64,000 nt of DNA. Origin: Rhodanobacter soli. GTDB lineage: Bacteria > Pseudomonadota > Gammaproteobacteria > Xanthomonadales > Rhodanobacteraceae. Under the pieces are notes generated by a model, which was not told the DNA's origin, searched no databases, and saw only the letters and a list, made by a program, of their open reading frames with translations. The translations under genes and the position numbers were made by a program. Shown in pieces: positions 38,749-49,217 of the stretch. Position 1 is the stretch's first letter, and every line of letters begins with the position of its first letter. The stretch is taken from assembly GCF_040548735.1 (NCBI RefSeq), contig NZ_JBEPSD010000001.1, forward strand, positions 1 through 64,000. The letters run 5' to 3'.

Positions 38749-39081
38749 GGTGGTAATCCTCGGCTTGGCCGCGCGTCGCGTGCCACGTGGCGCCACAATG
38801 GCGGCCTGCCGGGGATCGCGCCGCTGCGGTTAAGCGGCAAAAAAACGGCACCGTTTCCGGCGTCGGGATGATTCGGTCAGCTGCGCCTGCCGCCCCGACA
38901 CCGCAATGGCATCGGACAAACAGCGGCCCAAACCGTTACGATGAAAGGGAGTCGCGACCGGCCGCCCGAAGGCACCGGAGCAATCCTCGCCGACGTTACG
39001 GGCGGGCATTCGACCCGATCCAGACTTCGATGGGCAGAATGTAGCGCCCGCCGAGTATCCTATTTAAGCAGGTTTTTTTCA
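38749..39081. promoter_or_regulatory. Divergent rne/rluC region with rne leader hairpin
   Basis: 333 bases containing both promoters. On the rne (minus) strand a run of seven T (38839-38845) is followed by a stem GCCGCT/AGCGGC (38820-38838), about 72 bases before the rne ATG. A U-rich tract with a hairpin in the leader is how E. coli RNase E senses and cleaves its own mRNA. The rest of the leader is GC-rich. TATCCT at about 39057 is a possible -10 for rluC. No gene is supported here. Confidence 0.5.
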
Positions 39082-40080
39082 ATGCAGACGGCAACTTCCC
39101 ATGACGCACCTCACGGTGTACGTCAAGTCGAGATCGGCCCCGAGCGGGACGGCCAGCGCATCGACAATGCGTTGGTGACCCTGCTCAAGGGCGTGCCCAA
39201 GAGCATGATTTACCGGCTTTTGCGGACCGGCCAGGTACGTGTGAACGGCAAGCGGGCCAAGCCGGATACCCGTCTCGCCGATGGTGATACGCTGCGGATT
39301 CCCCCCGTGCGGGTGGCGGAACGGCCGGAGGGTCGTGCGCCGGCCAGCGGTCTGGTGGCATCAGTGGCCGACTCGATCATTTTCGAGGACAAGCACTTCC
39401 TGGTCATCGACAAACCCGCCGGCGTGGCCAGCCACGGCGGCAGCGGGGTCAGCCATGGCGCGATCGAGCTGTTGCGTGCGGCGCGGCCACAGGAACACCT
39501 GGAACTGGTGCACCGGCTCGACCGCGATACCAGCGGCGTGCTGGTGTTTGCCCGCACCCGGGCCGGGCTGACCGGCCTGCAGGCGGCGATCCGCGCCGGC
39601 GAAGTCACCAAACAGTATCTGTGTTTGATGCTCGGTCACCCGTCCAAGGCGAAGTTCGACGTCAACGCGCCGTTGCTGAAATCGGTCATGCAGGGCGGCG
39701 AGCGGATGGTGCGGGTGGCCGACAACGGCAAGCCTTCACTGACGTTCTTCCGTGAAATGGAACAGTACCCCAGCGCCCGCCTGATGCAGGCCACGCTGGG
39801 CACCGGCCGCACCCATCAGATCCGGGTACATGCAGCACATATCGGCCATCCGCTGGCCGGCGACCCGAAATACGGCGATCGCGAGATGAACAAGCGCTTC
39901 CGCGAGATGGGCCTGAACCGGATGTTCCTGCACGCCTCGCACATGAGCTTCGACCTGGACGGGCGCGCTTACAGCTTTTCCGCGCCGCTGCCTGACGACC
40001 TGAAGGATTTCCTCGACGTGCTGTCGGTGAAAGGCAAGCGGCTGCTGTGGATGAAGGAAAAGTCGCGCACCGACTTCTGA
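39082..40080 (+). CDS. rluC: 23S rRNA pseudouridine synthase C
   Basis: A 332-residue RluA-family enzyme. An N-terminal S4 domain (QRIDNALVTLLKGVPKSMIYRLLRTG) precedes the catalytic domain with HRLDRDTSG (144-152, nucleophile Asp147) and the GRTHQIRVHAAH motif. RluC modifies U955, U2504 and U2580 of 23S rRNA in E. coli. Divergence from rne is the standard gammaproteobacterial arrangement and supports RluC over RluD. Confidence 0.93.
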   Translation: MQTATSHDAPHGVRQVEIGPERDGQRIDNALVTLLKGVPKSMIYRLLRTGQVRVNGKRAKPDTRLADGDTLRIPPVRVAERPEGRAPASGLVASVADSIIFEDKHFLVIDKPAGVASHGGSGVSHGAIELLRAARPQEHLELVHRLDRDTSGVLVFARTRAGLTGLQAAIRAGEVTKQYLCLMLGHPSKAKFDVNAPLLKSVMQGGERMVRVADNGKPSLTFFREMEQYPSARLMQATLGTGRTHQIRVHAAHIGHPLAGDPKYGDREMNKRFREMGLNRMFLHASHMSFDLDGRAYSFSAPLPDDLKDFLDVLSVKGKRLLWMKEKSRTDF

Positions 40081-40425
40081 TCAGCGCGCCAGCAGGGCCT
40101 CGACCCGCGCGGCGCAGATGAAGTCGTTCAGCGACAGTCCGCCAACGTCATGGGTCGACCACAACACCTGGCAATGGCCATAGCCGGCTTCGAGATCCGG
40201 GTGGTGGTCTTCCTGATTGGCCATGAAGCCCACCGCGTTGATGAAGCCCAGCGTGTGGTGGAAGTCGGCAAACCTGAAGTCCTTGACGATGGCTGCACCG
40301 TCACCGCGCAACTGCCAGCCCGACGGCAGCTGCTGCAACAGCTCGGCCACCTGCGCGCCGCTCAGCGCATGTTCTTTGCCCTTGCGCGGCTGGCAGTGCC
40401 GGGTGGCCAGATCGTTCACGTTCAT
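40081..40425 (-). CDS. phhB: 4a-hydroxytetrahydrobiopterin dehydratase (PCD/DCoH)
   Basis: A 114-residue pterin-4-alpha-carbinolamine dehydratase. The active site triad segment is ANQEDHHPDLEAGYGHCQV, containing the signature (E)DHHP, and the closing strand has THDVGGLSLNDF. It recycles the pterin used by phenylalanine hydroxylase; that hydroxylase is not in the window. GGAG lies 6 bases before ATG 40425. Its stop abuts that of rluC on the other strand. Confidence 0.93.
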   Translation of the reverse strand: MNVNDLATRHCQPRKGKEHALSGAQVAELLQQLPSGWQLRGDGAAIVKDFRFADFHHTLGFINAVGFMANQEDHHPDLEAGYGHCQVLWSTHDVGGLSLNDFICAARVEALLAR

Positions 40426-40578
40426 GGGATCTCCGTCGGGCTGAAAGTCTTGAGGATGCGAAGCGTCGAAGTTGTGCGCGCAAAAGTCAAAGTGCACATG
40501 AAATCTGAAACAGGACTAAAATGGTGCTGTTTCGCCGGCAAGGCTTGCCGGCACCCGTTTGGTGATACTGGAGCAGGC

Positions 40579-41187
40579 ATGATCGACATTTCCGAACGCG
40601 CGCAGCAGCATTTTCTGCGGCTTCTCTCACAGCAGGGCATCGACGGGCTGGGCATCCGCCTGCGGGTGACCTCGCCCGGCACGCCGGCGGCCAACTGCGA
40701 GCTGGAATTCTGCGAGCCCGCGGATCTGGCCGGCGGGGAGTGGACGATCGAGTGCGCCGGCTTCGACTTCCATGTCGACGGCGCCAGCGCCCCTTGGCTG
40801 GACCACGCCAGTATCGACTTCGAGCCGAATGCCACCGGCGGCCAGCTCAACATCCGTGCGCCGAAGATCAAGGGCGATGTGCCTGGCGTGGAAGCTGGCC
40901 TGATCGAGCGCGTGCGCTACGTGCTGGAGGCGGAGATCAACCCGAAGCTGGCCTCGCACGGCGGCCGGGTCAGCCTGCTGGAGATCGATGCCGATGGTGC
41001 GGTGCTGCTGCAGTTCGGCGGCGGCTGCCATGGCTGCGGCATGGTCGACGTGACGCTGAAGCAGGGCGTGGAAAAGACCTTGCGCGAGCGGGTGCCGGAA
41101 ATCACCGCGGTGCGCGACGCCACCAACCACGCCGTCGGCGAAAAGCCTTACTACAGCAAGGCCGAAGGCAAGTCGGCGATTGCCTGA
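40579..41187 (+). CDS. nfuA: Fe-S biogenesis scaffold/carrier NfuA
   Basis: A 202-residue protein with a degenerate A-type (IscA-like) N-terminal domain and a C-terminal NifU domain carrying Cys150-x-x-Cys153 (GGGCHGCGMVDVTL). NfuA binds a 4Fe-4S cluster between two subunits and delivers it to targets, particularly under oxidative stress or iron limitation. The scaffold cysteines of IscA are not conserved, as usual for NfuA. Confidence 0.94.
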   Translation: MIDISERAQQHFLRLLSQQGIDGLGIRLRVTSPGTPAANCELEFCEPADLAGGEWTIECAGFDFHVDGASAPWLDHASIDFEPNATGGQLNIRAPKIKGDVPGVEAGLIERVRYVLEAEINPKLASHGGRVSLLEIDADGAVLLQFGGGCHGCGMVDVTLKQGVEKTLRERVPEITAVRDATNHAVGEKPYYSKAEGKSAIA

Positions 41188-41203
41188 ACCAGGCGCGGAT
41201 CGC

Positions 41204-41242
41204 AAAAAAGCAAAGGCCCGCCGAAGCGGGCCTTTGCTTTTT
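41204..41242. terminator. Bidirectional terminator after nfuA
   Basis: Perfect 12-bp stem GCAAAGGCCCGC (41210-41221) with loop CGAA and complementary arm to 41237, six A on the left and five T on the right. It serves nfuA on plus and the cytochrome genes on minus. Confidence 0.92.
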
Positions 41243-41262
41243 CCTGCAACGCGGCAGCAGGT

Positions 41263-41616
41263 TTACTTGTCGCCGCTGATGTGGCCCTTCAGCGTATCGA
41301 GCTTGCTCGGCAGGCTGGAGAAATAGGTGGCGACATCCTCGATGTCCTGGTCGGACAGCGTGGCCACCATGCCTTTCATGATCGGATTATTGCGCTGGCC
41401 ATCCTTGTACTCGTGCAGCACATGCTGCAGATACAGGTTGTACTGGCCGGCGAGGCGCGGATACTGCGGGTCGATCGAATTGCCGTCGACGCCATGGCAT
41501 GCGAAGCAGGTGGCCGCCTTCTGCTTGCCGTTCTCGGCGTTGCCGGTGGCAAGCAACTGGGTGGAAGCGAACGCCAGGATGGCGCCGAATGAAAGCAGGG
41601 TAATCGCACGTTTCAT
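41263..41616 (-). CDS. Periplasmic cytochrome c, class I (c4/c553-like)
   Basis: A 117-residue monohaem cytochrome with a signal peptide (about 1-23, LLATGNA) and haem site CFACH (37-41); Met80 or Met83 is a likely axial ligand. It lies 19 bases downstream of a second cytochrome of the same family. Together they may act like the two halves of a dihaem cytochrome c4, carrying electrons from bc1 to a terminal oxidase, but the partner is not shown by context. Confidence 0.88.
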   Translation of the reverse strand: MKRAITLLSFGAILAFASTQLLATGNAENGKQKAATCFACHGVDGNSIDPQYPRLAGQYNLYLQHVLHEYKDGQRNNPIMKGMVATLSDQDIEDVATYFSSLPSKLDTLKGHISGDK

Positions 41617-41635
41617 GCGGGAAGTCCTTGGCAAC

Positions 41636-41959
41636 TTACTTGGCGAGACTGGAAAGATAGGCGGCAATGTTCTGGATGTCCGTCGCGGACAGGCTCTGCG
41701 CCTGCGCATCCATGGTCGGGTGCTTGCGATCGCCGCTCTGGTAACCCTGCAGCGCATTGACGATGTACTGCTCGTTCTGGCCGGCGATCTTCGGCACCGG
41801 GTATTGCGGGTAGGCGTTGGTGTACCCAGGCACCCCATGGCAACCAGCGCACGTATAAATGAGTTTGCGGCCGGCAGCCTTGTCACCTTCAGCATGCACG
41901 CTGGTGGCGGCGAAGAGGGCTGTGGCCACGGCCAGGCCAAGCAATTGCAATCGAGTCAT
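41636..41959 (-). CDS. Periplasmic cytochrome c, class I (c4/c553-like)
   Basis: A 107-residue monohaem cytochrome with a signal peptide (VATALFAATSVHA, cut near residue 23) and haem site CAGCH (37-41). Met83 (HPTMDAQ) is the probable axial ligand, with the family ending NIAAYLSSL. I choose ATG 41959 (MTRLQLLGL); ATG 41974 adds five residues. It is first of a two-gene cytochrome operon. Confidence 0.88.
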   Translation of the reverse strand: MTRLQLLGLAVATALFAATSVHAEGDKAAGRKLIYTCAGCHGVPGYTNAYPQYPVPKIAGQNEQYIVNALQGYQSGDRKHPTMDAQAQSLSATDIQNIAAYLSSLAK

Positions 41960-42106
41960 CGAGATCGTTCCCACGAGTGCGACGGGTACAGGGTCATGTA
42001 AGCCACCAAGTATAGACGTTGCTTTAACGCGTGAACAACACTCCGCTCAGGAGTGGTCAATGTTTGCGCAACACATCGGCACCTGTGCCGAGTGCATCGG
42101 CTGACA

Positions 42107-42136
42107 TTGCTGTTGTGGTCATCGCCCCCATATACT
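42107..42136 (+). promoter_or_regulatory. Probable ssrA promoter
   Basis: TTGCTG (42107-42112) and TATACT (42131-42136) with an 18-base spacer, 23 bases upstream of the mature tmRNA 5' end. The gap fits a short precursor trimmed by RNase P. Confidence 0.55.
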
Positions 42137-42159
42137 GGCGTGGTCATATCGTTTTCCCC

Positions 42160-42514
<355 letters not shown>

Positions 42515-42523
42515 ACGCAAAAC

Positions 42524-42547
42524 CCCCGAGCGATCGGGGTTTTTTTT
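42524..42547 (+). terminator. ssrA terminator
   Basis: Stem CCCCGA/TCGGGG (42524-42529, 42534-42539), loop GCGA, then eight T. It lies 10 bases beyond the CCA end and before the convergent smpB stop. Confidence 0.92.
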
Positions 42548-42567
42548 ATGGTTTGACTGTGGTGGAT

Positions 42568-43059
42568 TCAGGCGGCGCGATTGTGCGAACGCATGGTGCG
42601 CTGCTTCTCGATCTGCCAGTCACGCTGTTTTTCGGTGTCTCGCTTGTCGTGTTCCTGCTTGCCGCGGGCGAGGCCGATCTCGACTTTCACCTTGTTGCCT
42701 TTCCAGTACATCGCGGTGGGCACCAAGGTGTAACCCTTGCGCTCGACGGCGCCGACCAGCTGGTCGATCTCCTTGCGGTGCAGCAGGAGCTTGCGGGTGC
42801 GCCGGTCCTCGGCGATGACGTGGGTGGAGGCGCTGATCAGCGGCGGGATCGATGCGCCGACCAGGAAGATCTCGTTCTTCAGCACGACCGCGTAACTGTC
42901 GCCGAAGTTGATCCGGCCCGCACGCAATGCTTTCAGCTCCCAGCCCTGCAGCGCAACGCCGGCCTCGAAGCGCTGGTCGATGTGGTATTCGAAGCGCGCA
43001 CGCTTGTTGAGCGCGATGGTGCCGCCGCCCTTGTTGTCCTTGTCCTTTGTCTTGGCCAT
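42568..43059 (-). CDS. smpB: SsrA-binding protein
   Basis: A 163-residue SmpB. Seen: [42 protein letters not shown], and the basic tail [20 protein letters not shown] that enters the mRNA channel. It delivers tmRNA to stalled ribosomes. It is convergent with ssrA and divergent from ratA. The start is ATG 43059 ([13 protein letters not shown]). Confidence 0.96.
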   Translation of the reverse strand: MAKTKDKDNKGGGTIALNKRARFEYHIDQRFEAGVALQGWELKALRAGRINFGDSYAVVLKNEIFLVGASIPPLISASTHVIAEDRRTRKLLLHRKEIDQLVGAVERKGYTLVPTAMYWKGNKVKVEIGLARGKQEHDKRDTEKQRDWQIEKQRTMRSHNRAA

Positions 43060-43142
43060 GTCCGTTAAACTCGGGCCTTGTCGCCCTGATGCCGATCCGG
43101 CCGCATATCGGGCCAAACCAAGCGTGATGTGAAGAGGTTGCC

Positions 43143-43574
43143 GTGATCGAAATTCGTCGCAGCGCGTTGGTGAGGTATTCGCCAGCGCAGATGTTCGACC
43201 TGGTCAATGACGTTGAAGCATACCCAAAGCGCTTCTCTTGGTGTGCCGCTGCCGAGATCATCGAGCGCAAGGAGGATGTGCTGGTGGCACGGCTGGATCT
43301 CAAGTTTGCCGGGTTCCACCAGAGCTTCACCACGCGCAACACGATCGACCCGCCACGGCGCCTGCGGATGGACCTGGTCGACGGCCCGTTCCGCAGCCTC
43401 GATGGCGTGTGGGATTTCATCGCCCTCGGCGATGCCGGTTGCAAGGTCGCGTTTGCGCTGGATTTCGATTACGCCGGCCGGCTCGGTGGTGCAGCGCTGA
43501 AGCTGGGTTTCCAGGGGCTGGCCGGGCGCATGGTGGACGACTTCTGCCGCGAGGCCGAGCGTGTCTATGGCTGA
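43143..43574 (+). CDS. ratA: RatA / COQ10-like START-domain protein
   Basis: A 143-residue SRPBCC protein with the family start [29 protein letters not shown] and [13 protein letters not shown]. RatA was described as a toxin that blocks 70S assembly, while the fold resembles the ubiquinone-binding COQ10 family, so its normal role may be in respiration. The start codon is GTG 43143. The stop overlaps the rnfH start by 8 bases. Confidence 0.9.
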   Translation: MIEIRRSALVRYSPAQMFDLVNDVEAYPKRFSWCAAAEIIERKEDVLVARLDLKFAGFHQSFTTRNTIDPPRRLRMDLVDGPFRSLDGVWDFIALGDAGCKVAFALDFDYAGRLGGAALKLGFQGLAGRMVDDFCREAERVYG

Positions 43575-43845
43575 GCGCACGATCCGCGTCGAAGTGGTTT
43601 ATGCAGGGGCGGAACAACCGATCCAGCGTCGGGTCGAATTGGCCGATGGCTGCACGGTGATGCAGGCCATCGACGCCTCGGGGATCGTCGCCATGCTTCC
43701 AAACGGCGCGATCGATCCGGCTCGCCTCGGCATCTTCGCTCGAAAAGTGGCGCCGGACCGGCTCGTGCGGGAAGGCGACCGGATCGAGATCTACCGGCCG
43801 CTGGTGCTTGATCCGATGGAAGCGCGCCGCCGGCGTGCCCGTTAG
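43567..43845 (+). CDS. rnfH: RnfH-family ubiquitin-like protein
   Basis: A 92-residue beta-grasp protein (IRVEVVYAGAEQPIQRRVEL, CTVMQAIDASGI, GDRIEIYRPLVLDPMEARRRRAR). The last segment is diagnostic for RnfH/RatB. It is consistently encoded after ratA; its role is not established. The overlap with ratA indicates translational coupling. GTG 43561 is an alternative start. Confidence 0.92.
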   Translation: MAERTIRVEVVYAGAEQPIQRRVELADGCTVMQAIDASGIVAMLPNGAIDPARLGIFARKVAPDRLVREGDRIEIYRPLVLDPMEARRRRAR

Positions 43846-43866
43846 GGCAGGGCAAGCCGCCTTGGG

Positions 43867-44337
43867 TCAATGGCCGTCGTTGCTGTCCGGGTTGCCGCCC
43901 TGGCCGAAGCCGCCGTCATTCTTCTTGTCGTCCGGGGACGTGCTCTTGTCGCCCTGGGTCTCATTGACCGGATAGCCGGCGTTGTACTTCTTGCTGTCCT
44001 TGATCAGCTGCTGGGCATCCTGTGCAAAGAAGTCGCCCTCGGTACGCACCAGGGTGTCGTTGTTGAAGGTCAGGGTGAACGTGCGCACTTTCATGGCACC
44101 GCCACGGTGCGACAGGGTCGATACGTAGTCCCAACGGCTCTGGTCGAACGGCGTGCTCACCGAAGGCGTACCCATCAGCACCAGTACCTGGCGCTTGGTC
44201 ATGCCGGGCTTGAGCTGATCCACCGTTTTCTTGTCGAGCAGGTTGCCTTGCTGCACGTCGGGTTTGTAGACGATATGGCAACCGGCAACGGAAAGCGCCA
44301 GCACGGCGAAAACCAGCAGGGTGATCAGCTTTTGCAT
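43867..44337 (-). CDS. bamE: Outer membrane protein assembly factor BamE
   Basis: A 156-residue lipoprotein with signal peptide and lipobox LSVAGC (Cys20). The SmpA/OmlA domain follows: IVYKPDVQQGNLLDKKTVDQLKPGMTKRQV, MGTPSV, FDQSRWDYV and FTLTFNNDTL. It is part of the BAM complex that inserts beta-barrels in the outer membrane. The tail after about residue 120 is Gly/Asp-rich and disordered. It is divergent from fur with 75 bases between, a conserved arrangement in this group. Confidence 0.93.
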   Translation of the reverse strand: MQKLITLLVFAVLALSVAGCHIVYKPDVQQGNLLDKKTVDQLKPGMTKRQVLVLMGTPSVSTPFDQSRWDYVSTLSHRGGAMKVRTFTLTFNNDTLVRTEGDFFAQDAQQLIKDSKKYNAGYPVNETQGDKSTSPDDKKNDGGFGQGGNPDSNDGH

Positions 44338-44412
44338 GCGTGTTGCGTCCGGATCATGAAGGTGTCGGATGATACACTACCGGCTCGGAAACGCCGTGTG
44401 CGGAGGTGGGTC

Positions 44413-44838
44413 ATGGAACAGGAAACCAAAGAGCTGCGCAGGGTTGGCCTCAAGGTGACCCACCCACGCATGCGCATCCTGCAAATCTTCGACGAGGAGG
44501 GCGTACAGCATCTCACCGCCGAGGACGTCTACAAGAAACTACTTGCCCACCAGGAAGACATCGGCCTGGCCACGGTGTATCGCGTGCTGACCCAGTTCGA
44601 GGCGGCAGGCATCATCGTCAAGCACAATTTCGAAGGTGGCCAGGCTGTCTACGAACTCGACCGCGGCAAACATCACGATCACATGATCGATGTGGACAGC
44701 GGGAAAGTGATTGAGTTCGTCAGCGAGGAGATCGAACGCCTGCAGCACGAGATAGCGGCGAAGCATGGTTATGTGATCGAGGATCACAGTCTGGTGCTGT
44801 ATGTGCGGCCGAAGCAGCGCGCCCCTCGCAAAAGCTGA
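44413..44838 (+). CDS. fur: Ferric uptake regulator Fur
   Basis: A 141-residue Fur. The winged helix (LKVTHPRMRILQIF ... GLATVYRVLTQFEAAGI) and metal motif HHDHMIDVDSGKVIEF are standard. The protein contains no cysteine, so the CxxC structural zinc site of E. coli Fur is missing; the iron-sensing residues (His, Asp, Glu) remain. Fur represses iron uptake when Fe(II) is abundant. GGAGG is 6 bases before ATG 44413. Confidence 0.94.
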   Translation: MEQETKELRRVGLKVTHPRMRILQIFDEEGVQHLTAEDVYKKLLAHQEDIGLATVYRVLTQFEAAGIIVKHNFEGGQAVYELDRGKHHDHMIDVDSGKVIEFVSEEIERLQHEIAAKHGYVIEDHSLVLYVRPKQRAPRKS

Positions 44839-44892
44839 AGAGTCGCGATTGTCTTGAGGGCTGCCAGGGATGCCGTCGGTGAAAGCGGGCAT

Positions 44893-45080
44893 AAAAAAGC
44901 CGCGAGGAGGACTCCTGTCCGCCCGCGGCTGCTCCCCTACCTGTCGGTTGGCAATGCGAGTGGCTCGCTATTGCCTTTGACGCTCGCCAGGTAGCGGCGA
45001 AACGGCTTCCTGCCGTTGTTTCAGAGCCCCCGTCCCCACGGTGACTCTGATCCACCATCTTGCGATGGTGGCTCCCCCAC
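44893..45080 (-). ncRNA. Candidate RsmA/CsrA-binding small RNA
   Basis: Read on the minus strand, this stretch is a chain of hairpins ending in a strong intrinsic terminator. In order: CCACCATC/GATGGTGG (45052-45071), CAGAG/CTCTG (45022-45049), AACGGC-AGGAA-GCCGTT (45001-45017), GGCAAT/ATTGCC with an inner stem (44950-44975), and GCCGCG/CGCGGC (44899-44929) capped by GGAC-AGGA-GTCC, then six T. Two apical loops present AGGA and further GGA triplets lie between, the mark of RsmY/Z or CsrB-type RNAs. It contains no open frame. It lies just after the sensor kinase gene, so it could also be that gene's 3' UTR. The 5' end is approximate. Confidence 0.55.
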
Positions 45081-45133
45081 ATCGATAGACAGATCCTAAC
45101 GAGAGCTTCACGTCTCCGGTATCGGAAAAATTC

Positions 45134-46732
45134 CTAGTTTTGCCGACCCATCTCGGAAGGATTGTTGTTGCCGCGCAGCAAAATTCGCAGGTGCACACCG
45201 GCCGGGGCAGGGCGCAGTCGGAACTGTCCGCCAAGCGAGGTGACCCGATCGCGCATGCCCTGCAGACCGCGACCGCCGCGGGGCAGACGGCTGGGCAGGC
45301 CGGTGCCGTCGTCGCGCAGGTCGAGCAGGGCCACGGCGATGCCCTGGCGTTCGCCGATACGCAGGCGCAGCCTGAACTCGCTGGCCTTGGCGTGCTTGAC
45401 GGCGTTGGTCGCGCTTTCCTGCACCAGCCGGTAGATCGCGGTACGGGTATCGTCGTCCAGCAGGCGGGGATCACCGTGCAGTTCGGTATGGTAGGTCATC
45501 CCGGCGGTATTCAGCAGGTCGCGGATGGGGCCTTCATCGAGGGCGCGCAGCAACCCGAATTCGTCCAGTACCGCAGGGCGCAGGTCGTCCAGCAGGCGGT
45601 GCAGGGCGCGCCGCATATGCGCCAGGATGGTATTGATCGAGGTGCTGATGTCCTCCATGCCGGCCTGGTGCAGGCGCGCCTGGGCCAGTTTCACGTGGGT
45701 CTGGATGGCGGTGATGTTCTGGCCCAGTTCGTCGTGCAGTTCGGCGGCCAGGTGGCGGCGCTGGTTTTCATCCGCCTGCAGGTTGCCGCGGGCGGCGTCG
45801 CGCAGTTGATGGGCCAACTGGTCCAACCGGCGGTTGACCGCGCCCAGGTAGACGTTCTGCTCGGCCACCCGTTCGCTGCTCCGGCGCAACGCATCGGTGG
45901 CCGACCCCAGCATCAGCGCGCCGGTGCCGGCCACCGCCAGAAACAGGTAGGCCGCGGCGTTCGACGGGGCGTGGCCCAGGTGCTGGTCGACCAGGGTCAT
46001 GCCGAGGCTGGTGATGAGCATGGCCAGGCTGGCGCCGCGCCAGCCGTGGCGGAAGGCGAAGAACAGCACCGGCGCCAGCGACAGTACACGGGCAAATTGC
46101 GGCTGGGGCGCGGCCTGTTCGGACAGCACCAGCAGGATCGTCATGGAAGGCAGCATCACCAGCAGCCCATCCATGAACAGGCTGGCCAGGGCGCGTTGCT
46201 CCATCCGGGTGCGCAACAGCATGATCATCAACGGCACGATCAGCAGGATGCCCAGATAGTGGCTGAGGACTTCCTCGCCGAGTACGCGGACCATCAATTC
46301 AGGCGAGCTCGGCGTGCTGACCAGCGCCAGCAGTGCCGCATCGACGGCGGTAGTTGCCGTCACCACCAGCACTACGGAAAGCAGCAGGCGGGTGACCTCC
46401 TGCGGACTGTGCAGGCTGGCATGCAGGTTGAATCGCCGCAGCAGCCAAAGGCCGGCGGCCATGACCAGCGGTTCGGGCAGTTCGTTGGTGGCGAAACCGG
46501 CCCAGCCCAGCGGCAAACCATGGGCCAGGCTGATGCCGGCGGTGGCGACCAGTTCGGCGCCCAGCAACCAGCCCCAGTAGCGGACCGGGGTGAGCAGCAG
46601 GGCGCCAAAGCGCAGGCCGTACGGCAGCATCCAGTACGGCTGCACGGTCAGCCACAGCAGCAGCCACAGCAGCAGGTAACCGGCGGCGAGCAAGGGACCG
46701 GAGTCGGGCAGGCGTAGGGGTTTCAGGCGCAT
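45134..46732 (-). CDS. MASE1-type sensor histidine kinase
   Basis: A 532-residue kinase. About eight transmembrane helices (residues 10-280) form a MASE1-like membrane sensor. A linker helix and a HisKA_3 domain follow with phosphoacceptor His333 (RRHLAAELHDELGQNI). The HATPase has QESATNAVKHAKA (N box), DLRDDGTGLP and GRGLQGMRDRV (G boxes). It belongs with NarL/UhpB-type kinases. The signal is unknown. It is divergent from a NarL-type regulator at 46829, its likely partner, with 96 bases between. Confidence 0.9.
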   Translation of the reverse strand: MRLKPLRLPDSGPLLAAGYLLLWLLLWLTVQPYWMLPYGLRFGALLLTPVRYWGWLLGAELVATAGISLAHGLPLGWAGFATNELPEPLVMAAGLWLLRRFNLHASLHSPQEVTRLLLSVVLVVTATTAVDAALLALVSTPSSPELMVRVLGEEVLSHYLGILLIVPLMIMLLRTRMEQRALASLFMDGLLVMLPSMTILLVLSEQAAPQPQFARVLSLAPVLFFAFRHGWRGASLAMLITSLGMTLVDQHLGHAPSNAAAYLFLAVAGTGALMLGSATDALRRSSERVAEQNVYLGAVNRRLDQLAHQLRDAARGNLQADENQRRHLAAELHDELGQNITAIQTHVKLAQARLHQAGMEDISTSINTILAHMRRALHRLLDDLRPAVLDEFGLLRALDEGPIRDLLNTAGMTYHTELHGDPRLLDDDTRTAIYRLVQESATNAVKHAKASEFRLRLRIGERQGIAVALLDLRDDGTGLPSRLPRGGRGLQGMRDRVTSLGGQFRLRPAPAGVHLRILLRGNNNPSEMGRQN

Positions 46733-46828
46733 GCGCGGATGTTACATGTGCGCCGTGCAACGGTGGTCGGTCGCGCCGTCGGCAAGCCGGATGTGCATAA
46801 CGGCAGGGTCCCTGTGTAAAGTAGCGGG

Positions 46829-47464
46829 ATGTACAGCATTGTTCTGGTCGATGACCATGCCATCGTTCGCGAGGGCTTCAAGCGGCTGATCGAGATGGAG
46901 TCGGATCTCGACGTGGTAGCCGAGTGCCGCAGCGCCGACGATGCGGTCGAGGCGGTCAGCCACTGGCGCCCCGACCTGGTCGCGCTGGATCTGTCCTTGC
47001 CTGACGGCAGCGGGCTGCCGCTGATCGAACACCTGCTCAGCGTCCACTCGCAAACCCACATCGTGGTGTTGAGCATGCACGATGGCGAGCCGTACGTGTC
47101 CGAGGCGTTGCGCCGCGGCGCCAGCGGTTACGTCACCAAGGGCGTGGCGCCGGAGGAACTGGTGGCGGGCCTGCGCGCGGTGATGCAGGGCGAATGTTTC
47201 CTCAGCTCGGATCTGCGCCAGCGCCGGGCCGACCGGCCGAATGCGGCGCTGGACCCTCTCAACCGGCTGACCGCGCGCGAGCGCGAGGTGTTCCTGCTGC
47301 TGGCCGGGGGTCGCGCCCCGAAGCAGGTCGCGGCGGAGCTGGGGATCGGCCAGAAGACGGTCTACATCCATCGCGCCAGCCTGATGGGCAAGCTCGGTGC
47401 CGGCTCGGAACTCGACCTGTACCGGATGGCGACCGAGCGCGGGATGTTGTCGCCGGCCGGGTGA
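46829..47464 (+). CDS. NarL-family response regulator
   Basis: A 211-residue regulator with receiver Asp8-Asp9 (LVDDHAIV), phosphoacceptor Asp54 (ALDLSLPDG), Lys104 (YVTKG) and a C-terminal LuxR-type helix-turn-helix (LTAREREVFLLLAGG ... IGQKTVYIHRASLMGKLG). It probably receives phosphate from the divergent MASE1 kinase. Its targets are unknown; the intervening promoter region may be one. Confidence 0.9.
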   Translation: MYSIVLVDDHAIVREGFKRLIEMESDLDVVAECRSADDAVEAVSHWRPDLVALDLSLPDGSGLPLIEHLLSVHSQTHIVVLSMHDGEPYVSEALRRGASGYVTKGVAPEELVAGLRAVMQGECFLSSDLRQRRADRPNAALDPLNRLTAREREVFLLLAGGRAPKQVAAELGIGQKTVYIHRASLMGKLGAGSELDLYRMATERGMLSPAG

Positions 47465-47479
47465 CACGGCCTCGTCGAA

Positions 47480-49153
<1,674 letters not shown>

Positions 49154-49217
49154 GGGCAGGCTGATGATGAGGTGGTGGGATTGTAGCGGCAGCCCGGTGG
49201 CGCAAAACACCATTCCA

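Noticed and set aside
44893-45080. 6S, SRP 4.5S or RNase P RNA
   Set aside because: The GGAAGGAAGCAGCC loop of SRP RNA, the GAGGAAAGTCC core of RNase P and the single long bulged stem of 6S are all absent.
45140-46717. 525-residue plus-strand frame opposite the sensor kinase
   Set aside because: Gln/Gly/Ala-rich shadow; the minus-strand kinase has all H, N and G boxes.
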